From positions 186,001 through 250,000 of the forward strand of contig JARKIF010000019.1 in the NCBI GenBank assembly GCA_029378245.1: 64,000 nucleotides of DNA, read 5' to 3'. The notes below the pieces were generated by a model. That model saw only the letters and a program-made list of their open reading frames with translations, had not been told where the DNA came from and searched no databases. Position 1 is the stretch's first letter. The number at the start of each line of letters is the position of its first letter. Source of the DNA: Roridomyces roridus. Its lineage: Eukaryota; Basidiomycota; Agaricomycetes; Agaricales; Mycenaceae. Positions 12,027 to 22,523 of the stretch are shown here, piece by piece. The position numbers and the translations under genes were made by a program.

Positions 12027-12283
12027 TTAATTGGATATCAGTGTGAACGCACAAACTTCAACACTTCGCAAAGACAACGACTGGGCGACTTGCTTTACCA
12101 GCACCGTAGTCGTGAACAGGGCGTAAAAATGATGCTGGCGGCTCGGAAGTGACACAAAACATGATGGATGGAGAAGAAAGGTGGCGCCGGGCCTGATGTT
12201 GAACTTGATTGGAAATTGCGTGAACTTGCCAGTGTCAACTTGAAGGCTGTTGATTCTATTGGAAACCATGTATACTGATGCGG
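12027..12283 (-). pseudogene. family C relics: tail of one copy and head of the next
   Basis: Read on the minus strand from the retrotransposon junction, the sequence first continues the C-terminus of the interrupted copy (a PHQ motif as in the copy ending at 11062). It then reaches a segment reading TTTCTTCTCCATCCATCATG, which resembles the region just before the ATG of the other copies. The N-terminal part of a further copy is recognisable only as far as about 12100 and is not open. This shows head-to-tail tandem duplication before the retrotransposon landed. Confidence 0.4.
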
Positions 12284-12288
12284 TATGT
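12284..12288. repeat. target-site duplication, left (TATGT)
   Basis: TATGT directly precedes the left LTR and is repeated at 21122-21126 directly after the right LTR. A 5-bp duplication is typical of Ty3/gypsy integrases. Confidence 0.85.
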
Positions 12289-12649
12289 TGTCATGATATG
12301 ACCCCAGGCCACAACCCGACGGGTTGTAACCCGATCAATCATCAACCATCAATGTTCTAATCAGTGGTCATCACTGATCGGCCGGGTCTTATCTCAACCC
12401 CTACTTGGTACTCCCCTCTCCCCTGCATTTACACCCCTACGTGTCGCGATCGCCCCTGCTCCTACCCCCTACCCCTCGTACCTAATTCGATCATGTAGTA
12501 TATATACCCGTCTACAGTCTCAGTACTGTAGACGAATCTAGTCTATTCTCCCTACGGCTTGCTCTACCTCTTGAGTCTCGTCTGCTGCTCTTCGCTCGGT
12601 CGCCTCGTTCGTTGCCGACTAGAACCCGACTTAGCCCTAGGTGCTGACA
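12289..12649 (+). repeat. left LTR (361 bp)
   Basis: Starts TGTCATGATATG and ends GGTGCTGACA. A TATATATA box at 12499-12506 lies 31 bp before AGACGAATCT at 12530, a natural place for the start of the R region and of transcription. The only difference from the right LTR is at 12606. Confidence 0.92.
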
Positions 12650-12651
12650 AA

Positions 12652-12661
12652 AGATTCGTCT
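12652..12661 (+). other. candidate self-priming primer binding site
   Basis: AGATTCGTCT, two bases after the left LTR, is the exact reverse complement of AGACGAATCT at 12530-12539, the predicted 5' end of the transcript. I see no match here to a tRNA 3' end. In Tf1/Tf2 elements of fission yeast the first 11 nt of the mRNA anneal just downstream of the 5' LTR and prime reverse transcription; the geometry here fits that mechanism. Confidence 0.6.
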
Positions 12662-12694
12662 CCCCTTTACTCGAACACTCGACCGAACGAAACG

Positions 12695-14032
12695 ATGGAC
12701 CCTACTGCACTGGGTATACCGAACCGAGATGCGTTCCAGTCGACGGACGCCATCCACTATCAAGGATTGGATCAAACGGCACGCGAAGCCCACATATTCG
12801 ATCGCCCGGAAGCGCTGAGCGCCGCAACTCGCGGGCTATTGACGGAAATCTGGGGACCAGACGGGAACCCGGAGGCGGGGTTGCAAGCCGGAGTCTTGCA
12901 CCTCCAGAACGATCTCCAGGATGCATTCCAACGCATCTCGATGACGGAGGACCATATTGCGAAGACCAACAGCGTCATGTTGGATATACTGAAGAACCAG
13001 TTGGACGCGAAACAGGGGGGTGGCGATAAATCCCGCAGAGCGCGGGTTGCTGCCCCCGCCGACTTTTCCGGGGCTGCCAAGACCGTGGACGGGTTCTTGG
13101 CGGGTTGCTACCTTAACTTCCAGGACAACCCCGTATACGAAAAGGACTCCGCCAAGATCAATTTCACCCTGTCTTACATGAAAGGGGGGTCTGCGGCGAT
13201 CTGGGCCGAAAACGTAGTAAAGGCCATGCGCAACGGCAGCGGCACTGGCGCCTATACCACCTACGTGGCGTTCGAGGCCGACATTATCTCCAGCTTCAAA
13301 GGAGGAGCCCAGGTGGAGGAAGCCCAAGCCAAGATGGAACACCTTCGGCAGGCGAATGGTACGGCCACGAGCTACTTCACCATTCTTGACTCGTATAACA
13401 GAACGGCGGGATACGACGATACTACGCTTATCCGCCTCCTCAAGATGGGTCTCAGTCAAGAGGTGGTGGAATCGATTTACGAAGGAGTTAACGGAGAACT
13501 CCCCAAGACCTACGCAGGGTGGAAAGAAGAAGCCATCAAACGTGATGGGCTCAAGAGACAGTTCCGCGTCCTGAAGAATACTCTCCTGACAGGAGATAAG
13601 GCGGGATTCGGGAAAGCGGGGAACCCCAACTCGGGGTCGTACGGAGGCGGGGGACGGAACCCAATGCAGAACCCGAAACGACTTGAAGGGTTCAATCGTA
13701 CGGAAGGGTTCAACCGATTCGGCACCCAGCGCACGAACACGAACACGAACGCTTCAGGAAGCAGTACCAGCAACCCCACCATACGTACCAGCACCGCTAC
13801 GACCGCGAGCAATGTCCCGGCCCCCATGGACATCGATCGCACGAATACGGGCCGTCGTCAACCTAGCAACGAAGTTCACTGCTATGGCTGCGGGCTCAAA
13901 GGGCACATCCGCCGTAACTGCCCAACCCATGCGCACGTTACCACACAGTTCCGTGCCATGGTGGAAGAACCCGACACCAAAGAGAACTCGGACGAAGAGT
14001 CCCCAGAGGATTTTTCCAGCGACCGGGATTGA
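12695..14032 (+). CDS. gag: retrotransposon Gag
   Basis: An open frame of 445 codons starts at MDPTALGIPNRD. It contains the capsid-like retrotransposon-gag region (around GSAAIWAENVVKAM and EAQAKMEHLRQ), an Asn/Arg/Gly-rich linker and one CCHC zinc knuckle (CYGCGLKGHIRRNC) at about residue 397. An acidic C-terminus follows. An in-frame GTG upstream at 12641 is inside the LTR and not a likely start. Gag packages the element RNA in virus-like particles. This frame is intact although pol is broken. Confidence 0.88.
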   Translation: MDPTALGIPNRDAFQSTDAIHYQGLDQTAREAHIFDRPEALSAATRGLLTEIWGPDGNPEAGLQAGVLHLQNDLQDAFQRISMTEDHIAKTNSVMLDILKNQLDAKQGGGDKSRRARVAAPADFSGAAKTVDGFLAGCYLNFQDNPVYEKDSAKINFTLSYMKGGSAAIWAENVVKAMRNGSGTGAYTTYVAFEADIISSFKGGAQVEEAQAKMEHLRQANGTATSYFTILDSYNRTAGYDDTTLIRLLKMGLSQEVVESIYEGVNGELPKTYAGWKEEAIKRDGLKRQFRVLKNTLLTGDKAGFGKAGNPNSGSYGGGGRNPMQNPKRLEGFNRTEGFNRFGTQRTNTNTNASGSSTSNPTIRTSTATTASNVPAPMDIDRTNTGRRQPSNEVHCYGCGLKGHIRRNCPTHAHVTTQFRAMVEEPDTKENSDEESPEDFSSDRD

Positions 14033-15117
14033 AAGCCACGTCCTCCCGGTCTTCCTCGATACCTCATGTACACAAGTCGTTCACTAATCAATTTCATACT
14101 CTATTGAACGACAAAGATTCTCAAATCGTGGCAAACGAACAAGAAACCGACGCTCCTGTCCCCGAGTGGAGGAGTAAAAAGCCGATACCCCGAAAGAAGG
14201 TCATAGTCGTACCCCCTACCCCAAAGGCGTCATGGAAGGGGCTACCGCCGAACAGCGCCGAACGACTGTTGGACCGAATGTACGCGCAGCAGCCGCACGC
14301 AGTGGAGATGCTGCGGAATTGGACGTTCAAAACCCGACGCACCGAAATTACCGAAGAATACGTCGATGAACTACTGTGTCTCTATTGACCCGATGCTCTT
14401 ACAGCGATTGAAGAGCTGCAGAACCCGCCCTCCTTTATTCGCGCCATGGGCGGGGTTTCAGTGATGGTCCCTATGGTGGTGCAGGACTTGGCCAGCCTCT
14501 GGGGGTATACGGTGGTAGGGCTGTTGGACACCGGGGCTACGGCGGAGGGCTTCATGAATCAGACGTTTGCTGAGAGGCATGGGCTCAACGTGGAGGACCT
14601 TCCGATGCCGGTACCGGTCTACAACGCGGATAACACCCCCAACGCGGGGGGCAAGATTCGACAAGTGGTCAGAATGCGCACAACGGTGGAGGATCATGAG
14701 GAAGTGATGACCTTCGCCCTGACCAACACCGGGAAGACGGATGTTATCCTGGGGTACAAGTGGCTGAAACGACACAACCCGGAGATCGACTGGAGTAACG
14801 GAAAATTATCCTTTACCCGGTGCCCGCCCGCATGCCGCACCGAGCGCCTCTTGAAGCAATGGGAGGCCGAAGACGAAGATGGGTTGGAACCCGACGATCG
14901 GGTATTCGTCACCCGAATTTACGAAGAAGAGGACATCGGAACACATCCGAGCTATGGGCTCGGTGGCGACGAAATTGGCAGCGGCGGCCCACAACGCGAA
15001 AGGCGACCAGGCAATGGAGGATATCGTGCCGGCTCATTACCTGGACGAATTTCGCAGTGTCTTTGACAAGAAGGACTTCGACAAATTGCCGGAACGGAAG
15101 CGCTGGGATCACGCTAT

Positions 15118-15124
15118 CGAATTG
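15118..15124. repeat. target-site duplication of nested element, left
   Basis: CGAATTG is repeated at 17826-17832. Joining the two flanks restores an uninterrupted RT reading frame (AIEL followed by KDG), which defines the insertion ends. Confidence 0.75.
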
Positions 15125-17825
15125 CACTACATACAGTACATCTTTTGCAAAAGATACATTAAGTATCAGACCGTGGTTTTGCAAAAGTTACCAGTAAATT
15201 TTATCTATACCCAAAAAGCACTGAATCTCTTATCTCTGACCGTATCCATCACAGGGATCAGGGCGGCATCCTGGGGCAGTATCGGGTATACTGGACAACC
15301 AGGTTAACTCTTGGTTAAGCTCCATTCAATGGGTAATTGATATTAATATCTTAAATTGCCATCAAATAGCTCCGGAGATGACTGATACCACTGCATCAAT
15401 TGACTGCACACCCTCGGCATGGATCAGAGATGATGGGGGATCAAAAAATCAAAGTTGTAGAGCTGATTTGCAGCTACAGAATCACCCTATACAATACTGG
15501 CTCAAAATGCCTGGCTGGCTCACAAAATGCAAAATACTTTCCAAACGCCGGCTTCAGAAAAATGAAATGCCTGTATTACATTGTTCAAAATGTATGGCCT
15601 ATTGCTCAGGGTGTTTTGATGGTGATTTTTTAGGGCACGGTGACATAGTAGGTATGGTGGGCTAGCAAAAGAGGTGTGCTTTGTAGATGAGGTGAGTCTC
15701 CAGTGCTTCTTGATATTGGCCCCCTAGTCTGGTGGTTATTTACCTGTCTTATATTGATCATCTTCTTAGTTCTTTTGCCAAGGTTGCAAGTTCAAATCCC
15801 GGCACCCTCCTCCCATTTTTGTTGCCTTTATACCTTTAGCATCATTGCCTCAATTCTTTTGAATCTTCATAGAACCATTGCAGCACTCCCTCCCATGCAC
15901 TCCATGTATTTACAACCCCCATTTACACTGACTGAGAGGCACAATTGCTGTATGATTGCAAACACTGATTCCCTGGTACTGAATGATTCTGGTGCCCAGA
16001 TGTGTGATCTGTAGCCTGTGAGTCTGATCCTGGCTCATATTAACTCTAATCTGAAGAAGGTTCAACCAAGGCCCCTGATTCCAGAGAGATTTCAACTCAA
16101 TTCTGTCAAATGTAAGTGTGCACCAGTTCTCAATACCTGTGGCTAATGCATTGGTTCCAACACCACAGTGAACATTTCCCTTGCCAGTAGACCCCATTAG
16201 AGCAAAGAAACTGGCCAGAACACGAGGAGAAACCTGAGATATGAGTGTGATCATTTTCAGCTGATCCCCCTTGTTGTGCACCTACAGGGCCATGTACATA
16301 TATTGGGAGTCTAAAAACTAGCTGGAACATCTTAGAATTGCTCCACCCCTCCATATTTGCAAGAGTATTTGCAAGATTCCACTGGTTGTGTTTGGGTCTG
16401 GCAGGATTGTACGGTAAGAATTTGGTCAAATGTCCAGTGGAGCTCTTGAACAAAACTCCATGGATTCTCCACCAACCCTAATGATCAAGGACATTTTCTG
16501 GACCCCCAGAGCTCCCTTTCCTCATTGGTGACTTCAAATATCCCAGATTCCACTCCCTTTGTCTTCTATCAACAGAATGATCCAAAATGATCACAAAATC
16601 TCTATGCATATAACTTTACATTCTGTGCAGGTATTGAGCTGATCCTGGCTGTGCTGGCTTCCTATACTCTAGGGTACTTGTCCCATTCGCTTCAACCACA
16701 GAGAAAAAATCAAGAGCATGAGCAATATAGTGAAATGGGATTTGATGACCTTTTCCACTTTCACCTGGCCTACTGTTCACCTTATGGTAAGGGACTTCAA
16801 AGGTCATTGATACTACTCATTGAAGTCTTGGGGTGCTAAGGATCAGGTTATCAACTGCTAATATCAATAGCTGTACCTAAATCTACCTTTTATCTCATTC
16901 ACTTATAACACTCTCCCATGGCTCAGATCTGGACTGATATTTGAGATCTAGCATCCTAAGTGGTACATAAACATGCTAAGCTCACAGATCACAAAGGCAT
17001 GAAACTACATGGAAATGATATCAAAGGTGCAAAAATGCACAGACCGTTTCCACTCTTACAGCTGGTATATGCACAAAGTGGTAGCACAATTGTTGCCAAA
17101 ACATGTGGAAGGATTGAAAGAAGAATTGTTGTCAGTAAAGTTTGTTAAGGATCCTAGAGGCAGATCCAATGGGAGTGCAAAAGCCGAAAATTGCCTTTTT
17201 GGGAGGAAAGCGTAGTGGCCCAATCAGGAATAGCATCCGAAATGTCAAACATTTTTTGAATTCAGAGTTGATGATACCACTCTGAGGTTGGAAAACATAA
17301 TGGTTCCTTTGGTATGAAGCCTTGGGACACACTCAGCCTTCAAAACCTGGTGGTTGGTTTCCAAAGACTCCCCTCTGAAAAGTATTTTGCATTTTGCGGG
17401 CCAGTCAATCAGTTTGATGTAAAACAATGTGAGCGACTCCTTGAGCTCTCGAGCGGCTCTACAACTTCGATTTTTTGATCCCCCATCTTTTTTTGATGCA
17501 TGCCGCTGGGCCAAATGTGCCGGTTACTCTTTCAGGATTGTTATCACAACTGGGAGAAGCCATCAATGTTTTTCTCGCTATTTCTCATACATTTTAAATA
17601 TGTGCAGTGGAAAATACCTGAAAATCAATTTTTAATAGCATATATAGCCTGTGCCGGATGTGCCGTGCCAGCCGGTCAACTAGTTCATTAGCCGCCCGCT
17701 ATCTGCGGCTAGCCACAACCATATATAGGCTCCAGGTGGCTGTACACCCACTAGCGACTTCCTTTTGCAAAACTATGGTCTGCCACCTAGCACTATCTTT
17801 TGCAAAGTATGTACTGTACCAGCTG
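15125..17825. mobile_element. nested DNA-transposon-like insertion (2,701 bp)
   Basis: AT-rich insertion in the RT region, bounded by a 7-bp duplication (perhaps a decayed 8-bp one). The ends are imperfect inverted repeats: the left end has TACAGTACATCTTTTGCAAA and the right end the complement of TACAGTACATACTTTGCAAA. Each is followed after about 30 bp by a second TTTTGCAAAAG. Further in, about 120 bp at 15427-15545 is inverted at about 17375-17490 (shared GATGGGGGATCAAAAAATC and GCAAAATGCAAAATACTTT). I find no intact transposase. Minus-strand open stretches at 15910-16453 may be remnants. The family is uncertain; it has features of a hAT- or KDZ-like element but no diagnostic domain. Confidence 0.7.
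15719..15810 (+). other. tRNA-like sequence inside the nested element
   Basis: TAGTCTGGTGG (15725-15735) resembles a Pol III A box and AGTTCAAATCC (15789-15799) a B box. The spacing is about 20 nt longer than in an intronless tRNA, and I cannot draw a convincing cloverleaf, so it may be a SINE-like or decayed tRNA-derived piece, or coincidence. Confidence 0.25.
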
Positions 17826-20749
17826 CGAATTGAAGGATGGGGCGGAACCCGCCCGGGGTCGGGTTATTCCCCTATTGATCCCGGAACAGAAGGAGTTGGA
17901 CGAGTTCATTGCAGAACACCTGAAGACAGGACGTATACGCCCCTCGAAGTCTCCGTTTGCATCTCCTTTCTTTTTCGTGAAGAAGAAAGACGGAAAGCTC
18001 CGACCGGTACAAGACTATTGAAGGTTGAACGCAATCACGATCAAGAACCGGTATCCGATACCGTTGATTTCCGAGATAATGCATAACCTTCGGAACGCGA
18101 CGTGGTTCACAAAGCTAGACGTGCGATGGGGTTACAACAATATCCGGATAAAGGAGGGAGACGAGGAGAAGGCGGCGTTCATCACTAATCGGGGGTTGTT
18201 TGAACCCTTGGTGATGTTCTTCGGGTTGACGAACTCGCCGGCGACCTTCCAGTGCATGATGAACGATATCTTTGCCCGACAGATTGCGGAGGGTCGGGTT
18301 ATTGTCTACTTGGACGATATTTTGATTTATTCCTCCAACAAGGAGGAGCACCAGAGGACTGTGCGCGAGGTGCTGCAAATCCTGCGGGAGAACGACTTGT
18401 ACTTGAAACCCGAGAAGTGTGAGTTCGAGAAGCGCGAGGTCGAATACCTCGGTGTAATTATCGGTGATGGGAAGATTCGGATGGACCCCATGAAGGTTGC
18501 GGGGGTGCAGGAGTGGGCGGAACCCAAGACGGTCAAGGAGGTGCAGAGCTTCCTTGGGTTCCTCAACTTCTACCGTCGGTTTATTGCGGGGTTCGGGATC
18601 CACTCCAAACCTCTGACATGTTTGACGAGGAAAGATTACCGGTGGCGATGGGGAGGTGAAGAGAGGAGGGCGTTTGAGAAGTTGAAGGATTTGGTCACCG
18701 CCGAACCGGTGCTGCACTTTCTGACCGACCATGGCGAATGGCGGATGGAAGCCGACGCCTCGGATTTCGCCACCGGGGCTGTACTTTCCCAACTCCAGAA
18801 CGGGGTCTGGGTCCCGATCGGGTTCTTGTCCAAATCCCTTAACGACACGGAACGAAATTACGACATCCACGACAAGGAGATGTTGGCGATTATGCGAGGT
18901 TTGTACGAGTGGAGGCATTTCCTTCAAGGCAGCAACAAAACGTTCGAGATTTGGACGGACCACAAGAATTTGGCTTACTTCATGACGACGAAGAAGCTGA
19001 ACCGAAGACAGGCACGGTGGTCGCTGGAGCTGAGTGAATACGACTTTCTGCTGATCCACAAGCCGGGCAAGACGCATAACAAGACGGATGCCCTTTCGAG
19101 GCGAAATGGCCATGAAAAGGGGGCAAAGGATAATAGCGATATCACGTTGCTACCGGCAGATAAATTTCAACAGATACCGAAGGAGGAATTTCTGCGAGCA
19201 ATCCCGGACCAGGAAGGAGGGGACCAATTTTTGCAACGCATCAAGGACGCCCGCGACAAGTGGGAGGATGCAGCCAAGGAAGGTCTGGCCAAGAGCAAGG
19301 ATGAAGAAGCCGATGAGGAGAACCCGACCTGGCAGGAACACGACGGGTTCTTGACTAGGCATGGATCAGTATACGTCCCTTCCGACAAAGAACTACGCCA
19401 TCACATAACCCGAGCTCACCACGATACGTACATGGCCGGTCATCCTGGGCAATATCGAACGGCGGAATTGGTAGCACGGAATTACTACTGGCCATCCATG
19501 ACCCGGGACATCAAGCGATACGTGGCCGCTTGTTCGACGTGTCAGAAGACAAAGACGTTTCCATCCAAACCCCGTGGACCATTGTCGCCAAACGCAGTAC
19601 CCGAACGAGTATGGCAGAACGTCTCGATCGACCTAATCACGAAGTTACCCGAGTCAAAAGGGTATGACAGTATCGTGGTGATTGTGGACCGACTGGGCAA
19701 AGGAATTCGGGTTATTCCCTGCAGGGAACAGATTACCGGCAAAGGAATCGCCCGGATATATCGAGACAATGTGTGGAAGGATTACGGGTTACCAGAGGTG
19801 GTGATCAGCGACCGTGGAACACAATTCGTGGGCCACTTTATGCGAGACTTGATGAAGCTCCTGGGAATGAAGTCGAATGCGTCAACAGCGTATCATCCAC
19901 AAACTGACGGTCAAACGGAGCGGGTCAACCAAGAGGTGGAGCAATACCTCCGAATCTTTACCAACTTCATGCAGGACGATTGGGCAGAGTGGCTGACCTT
20001 GGCCGAGTTCTCCTACAATGACAAAGTCCATGCGACGACGGGCTTTAGCCCCTTCTTTATGACTCTCGGGTTCCACCCGCGGAAAGGGATTGAGCCGCTG
20101 CGAGAAGTTCCGACAGAGAAGGCGATGGAATTCGCACAGCGGATGGAGAAGGTACGGGCAGAAGCCGCAGCGGCAATGCGTCATGCGCAGGATGTTATGA
20201 AGAAATACTACGATCGAAGTCGACAACCCGACCCGGGGTACAAAGCAGGCGATAAGGTGTGGCTAGAGGGAAAGAATCTGCAGACGCACCGGCCCACCAA
20301 GAAATTCGAGGATTGACGCTATGGTCCCTTCCCTGTGGTGTGCAAGATTGGGTCCCTCTCGTACGAAATCAAGACGCCGGCATCCTGGAAGGTTCACCCA
20401 GTTTTTAATACGGTCTACCTTCGACCCTGGGTGCCACCCGAGGCCGAACATCAGAAGACGGTGGACCCACCGCCCCCAGACGTGGTTGACGGTCACTATG
20501 AGTACGAGGTGGAGGAGATTCTGAAAGTCAAGAGAGGCAGTGGGAATCAGCGCAACACCTTGCGCTACTTCATCAAATGGAAGGATTATCCATCAGCCGA
20601 ATGGACTTGGGAAAAACGCGCCTTGCTGGATGGGGCGGAGGAATGCATAGAGGAGTTCTACCAGAAGAACCCGACCGCACTCCGTGAGGAACGGGTTAAC
20701 GGGCGATGGAAGATCGTGTCCTGAGCGCTTCGGGACGCAGCGCTTGAAC

Positions 20750-20760
20750 GGGGGGGATAA
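20750..20760 (+). other. polypurine tract
   Basis: GGGGGGGATAA lies directly before the right LTR; this is where plus-strand priming starts in LTR retrotransposons. Confidence 0.75.
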
Positions 20761-21121
20761 TGTCATGATATGACCCCAGGCCACAACCCGACGGGTTGTA
20801 ACCCGATCAATCATCAACCATCAATGTTCTAATCAGTGGTCATCACTGATCGGCCGGGTCTTATCTCAACCCCTACTTGGTACTCCCCTCTCCCCTGCAT
20901 TTACACCCCTACGTGTCGCGATCGCCCCTGCTCCTACCCCCTACCCCTCGTACCTAATTCGATCATGTAGTATATATACCCGTCTACAGTCTCAGTACTG
21001 TAGACGAATCTAGTCTATTCTCCCTACGGCTTGCTCTACCTCTTGAGTCTCGTCTGCTGCTCTTCGCTCGGTCGCCTTGTTCGTTGCCGACTAGAACCCG
21101 ACTTAGCCCTAGGTGCTGACA
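20761..21121 (+). repeat. right LTR (361 bp)
   Basis: Same as the left LTR except T at 21078, where the left copy has C followed by G. Followed by the target duplication TATGT at 21122-21126. Confidence 0.92.
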
Positions 21122-21804
21122 TATGTCTTCCCCATGGTCTATATGATCCTCGAACCGCCTCAAAAAATCCTCGTGGGACGAGAACCGCTCCTTGAACCTC
21201 ATCAAACCATCCAACTTCTCTGACCCCCAATAATAATACTCCCCTCCTGCCTCAAACAAAATGAATTCGTCCACCTGGCCTTGTCCGCCGGCAACAAACG
21301 CCATCGGGTGCATGGGAGAGATCACACCAAAGCACTCGGAGACAACGTCCTTGATATCGGCCGAGTCTTGTGCAATGTGGATGCCGTATCCCCAGCGACT
21401 CCAGTCGCACGACCACGGGTGAGGGAGAGGGACTTTTCCGTGAAGTTTGTGCCAGTGTTTGGGATAGAACGTTTGGTACCCTTCGACTACTTTTTTGTTG
21501 CGAAATTTCAAGGGGTCGTCAACGAGGGCGTGGTCGTGTGAGTAGAATCCTGGTTCGATTTTATACTGGGTTTAACAGCCTGCAGATTCGGCAAAGGGAC
21601 AAGTACCGGTGAGGGACTGAGCTCCGAGAGTACCCGAGACGCTACTGCCAGTGCCAAGGGAGACTCACTCGTCGTTGCTCCCAGTGGAGTTGGCGACAGG
21701 GGGCGTGCCGGTGTCGGAGGGGGGAGTCGACGCCGACGTGGGGGAGGATAGCGCCTGCGGACCATGGAGGTGGCTCTTTGGTAGTGGATACGACTTGGAA
21801 ACAT
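21122..21804 (-). pseudogene. family C gene interrupted by the retrotransposon
   Basis: Exon 1 (21804-21607) starts MFPSRIHYQRATSMVRRR, Arg-rich with no early acidic residue as in a mitochondrial presequence. The intron is 21566-21606 (41 nt, phase 0). Exon 2 starts YKIEPGFYSHDHAL and includes HGKVPLPHPWSCDWSRWGYG and FILFEAGGEYYYWGSEKLDG. After HIDHGED the frame enters the right LTR and would end at 20984 inside it, replacing the last few native residues with about 45 LTR-encoded ones. Expression is possible, but the native 3' end and terminator are displaced 8.8 kb. Confidence 0.65.
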
Positions 21805-22523
21805 GAGAAAGGAAATTGAAACACGGCCACCTGATAATCAAATGGGTCAAAGCCCCTGACTGTAATTTCAGTACCTCGACTGTGTGCAACGCAAGTGCAA
21901 CACTGCACCAGAACGATGATTGCCAATCGCATGCTGAGTGAATTATTATCCATAACGGTGCAAGCACCGGTCCCCTACTCTGGGACGGATCATGACGCCG
22001 GCAGGAAATATCAGCCGGCGGCGGCTTGGCACGGGCCCCAGTGGGTGATTGCATTTTACATCAGGGATGGAGAAGAATGTGGGTCAGTGGTTGACATATG
22101 TGGGAAAAGGTGGACTGAATTTTGCAGGCCATCAGTCATTCAGCCCCACAGAACCCTCCTCTTGACAGAGTAGGGGATCGGTAGAATTGTTGTCAGAGTT
22201 GGGGTTGAGATCTAGATCTGGAGTGCCAGCCCGTATAAGATGGAGATACTTGTGAGCTCTGGTGTCAATATGAGAAAAGTCCTTCTCGGAATACGACGTC
22301 CACGATATAATCTGAAGGCAGGTTGAAACAACGATCCCACGGGCAAAATATTGTTCAGGGACTGCGGGGCACTGGAGCCAACCCTTCGACCGCACGCAAG
22401 TACACTGAAGAAGAGGGAATTGGATGCTAATTACATCGGACAAGAAATACAGAATTATCAAAAAAATTGGTTCACCAACGCGTCAGATTGCGATGAACGA
22501 AAAATCAAGATACTTGTGCGTGT
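21805..22523. other. intergenic: family C promoter and F-box 2 downstream region
   Basis: Holds the upstream region of the family C copy starting at 21804 and the 3' flank of the F-box gene ending at 22524. The segment reading WPCFNFL on the minus strand (about 21800-21850) is shared with the copy at 25250 (WPCFNLL), so the duplicated unit included the upstream region. No separate gene is seen. Confidence 0.4.

Larger units (their letters stand above)
14029..20724 (+). pseudogene. pol: retrotransposon Pol (protease-RT-RNaseH-integrase-chromodomain), disrupted
   Basis: Protease with LLDTGATAEG at about 14520; RT in two parts because of the nested insertion (before 15124 and from 17833), with [23 protein letters not shown] and YLDD; RNase H with EADASDFATGAVLSQ; integrase with an HHCC zinc-binding region and D,D,E core (DLITKLPES, VVISDRGTQF, AYHPQTDGQTERVNQEVE); and a C-terminal chromodomain (YEVEEILKVK, YFIKWKDYP) ending at 20724. 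In-frame TGA codons stand at 14386-14388, 18019-18021 (inside the DYRRLN motif) and 20314-20316 (before RYGPFPV). A frame change is seen near 14938. At least the second and third stops replace a position normally Arg. Confidence 0.9.
12289..21121 (+). mobile_element. Ty3/gypsy chromovirus-type LTR retrotransposon with nested insertion
   Basis: Complete element of 8,833 bp with two 361-bp LTRs, a 5-bp target duplication, gag, and pol in the order protease, reverse transcriptase, RNase H, integrase, chromodomain. The LTRs begin TGT and end ACA and differ at one base only (C at 12606, T at 21078). Without the 2,701-bp nested insertion and its 7-bp duplication the element is about 6.1 kb, a normal length. 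Pol carries in-frame TGA codons at 14386, 18019 and 20314 and a frame change near 14938, so this copy is not autonomous. Near-identical LTRs indicate recent insertion. It integrated into the 3' end of a family C gene. Confidence 0.93.

Noticed and set aside
15910..16453. Minus-strand open stretches in the nested element as a transposase gene
   Set aside because: Two short frames without catalytic motifs I can recognise; recorded only as possible remnants.
15125..17825. CACTA (EnSpm) transposon, because the left end begins CACTAC
   Set aside because: The other end does not read CACTA inverted, and the duplication is 7 rather than 2-3 bp.
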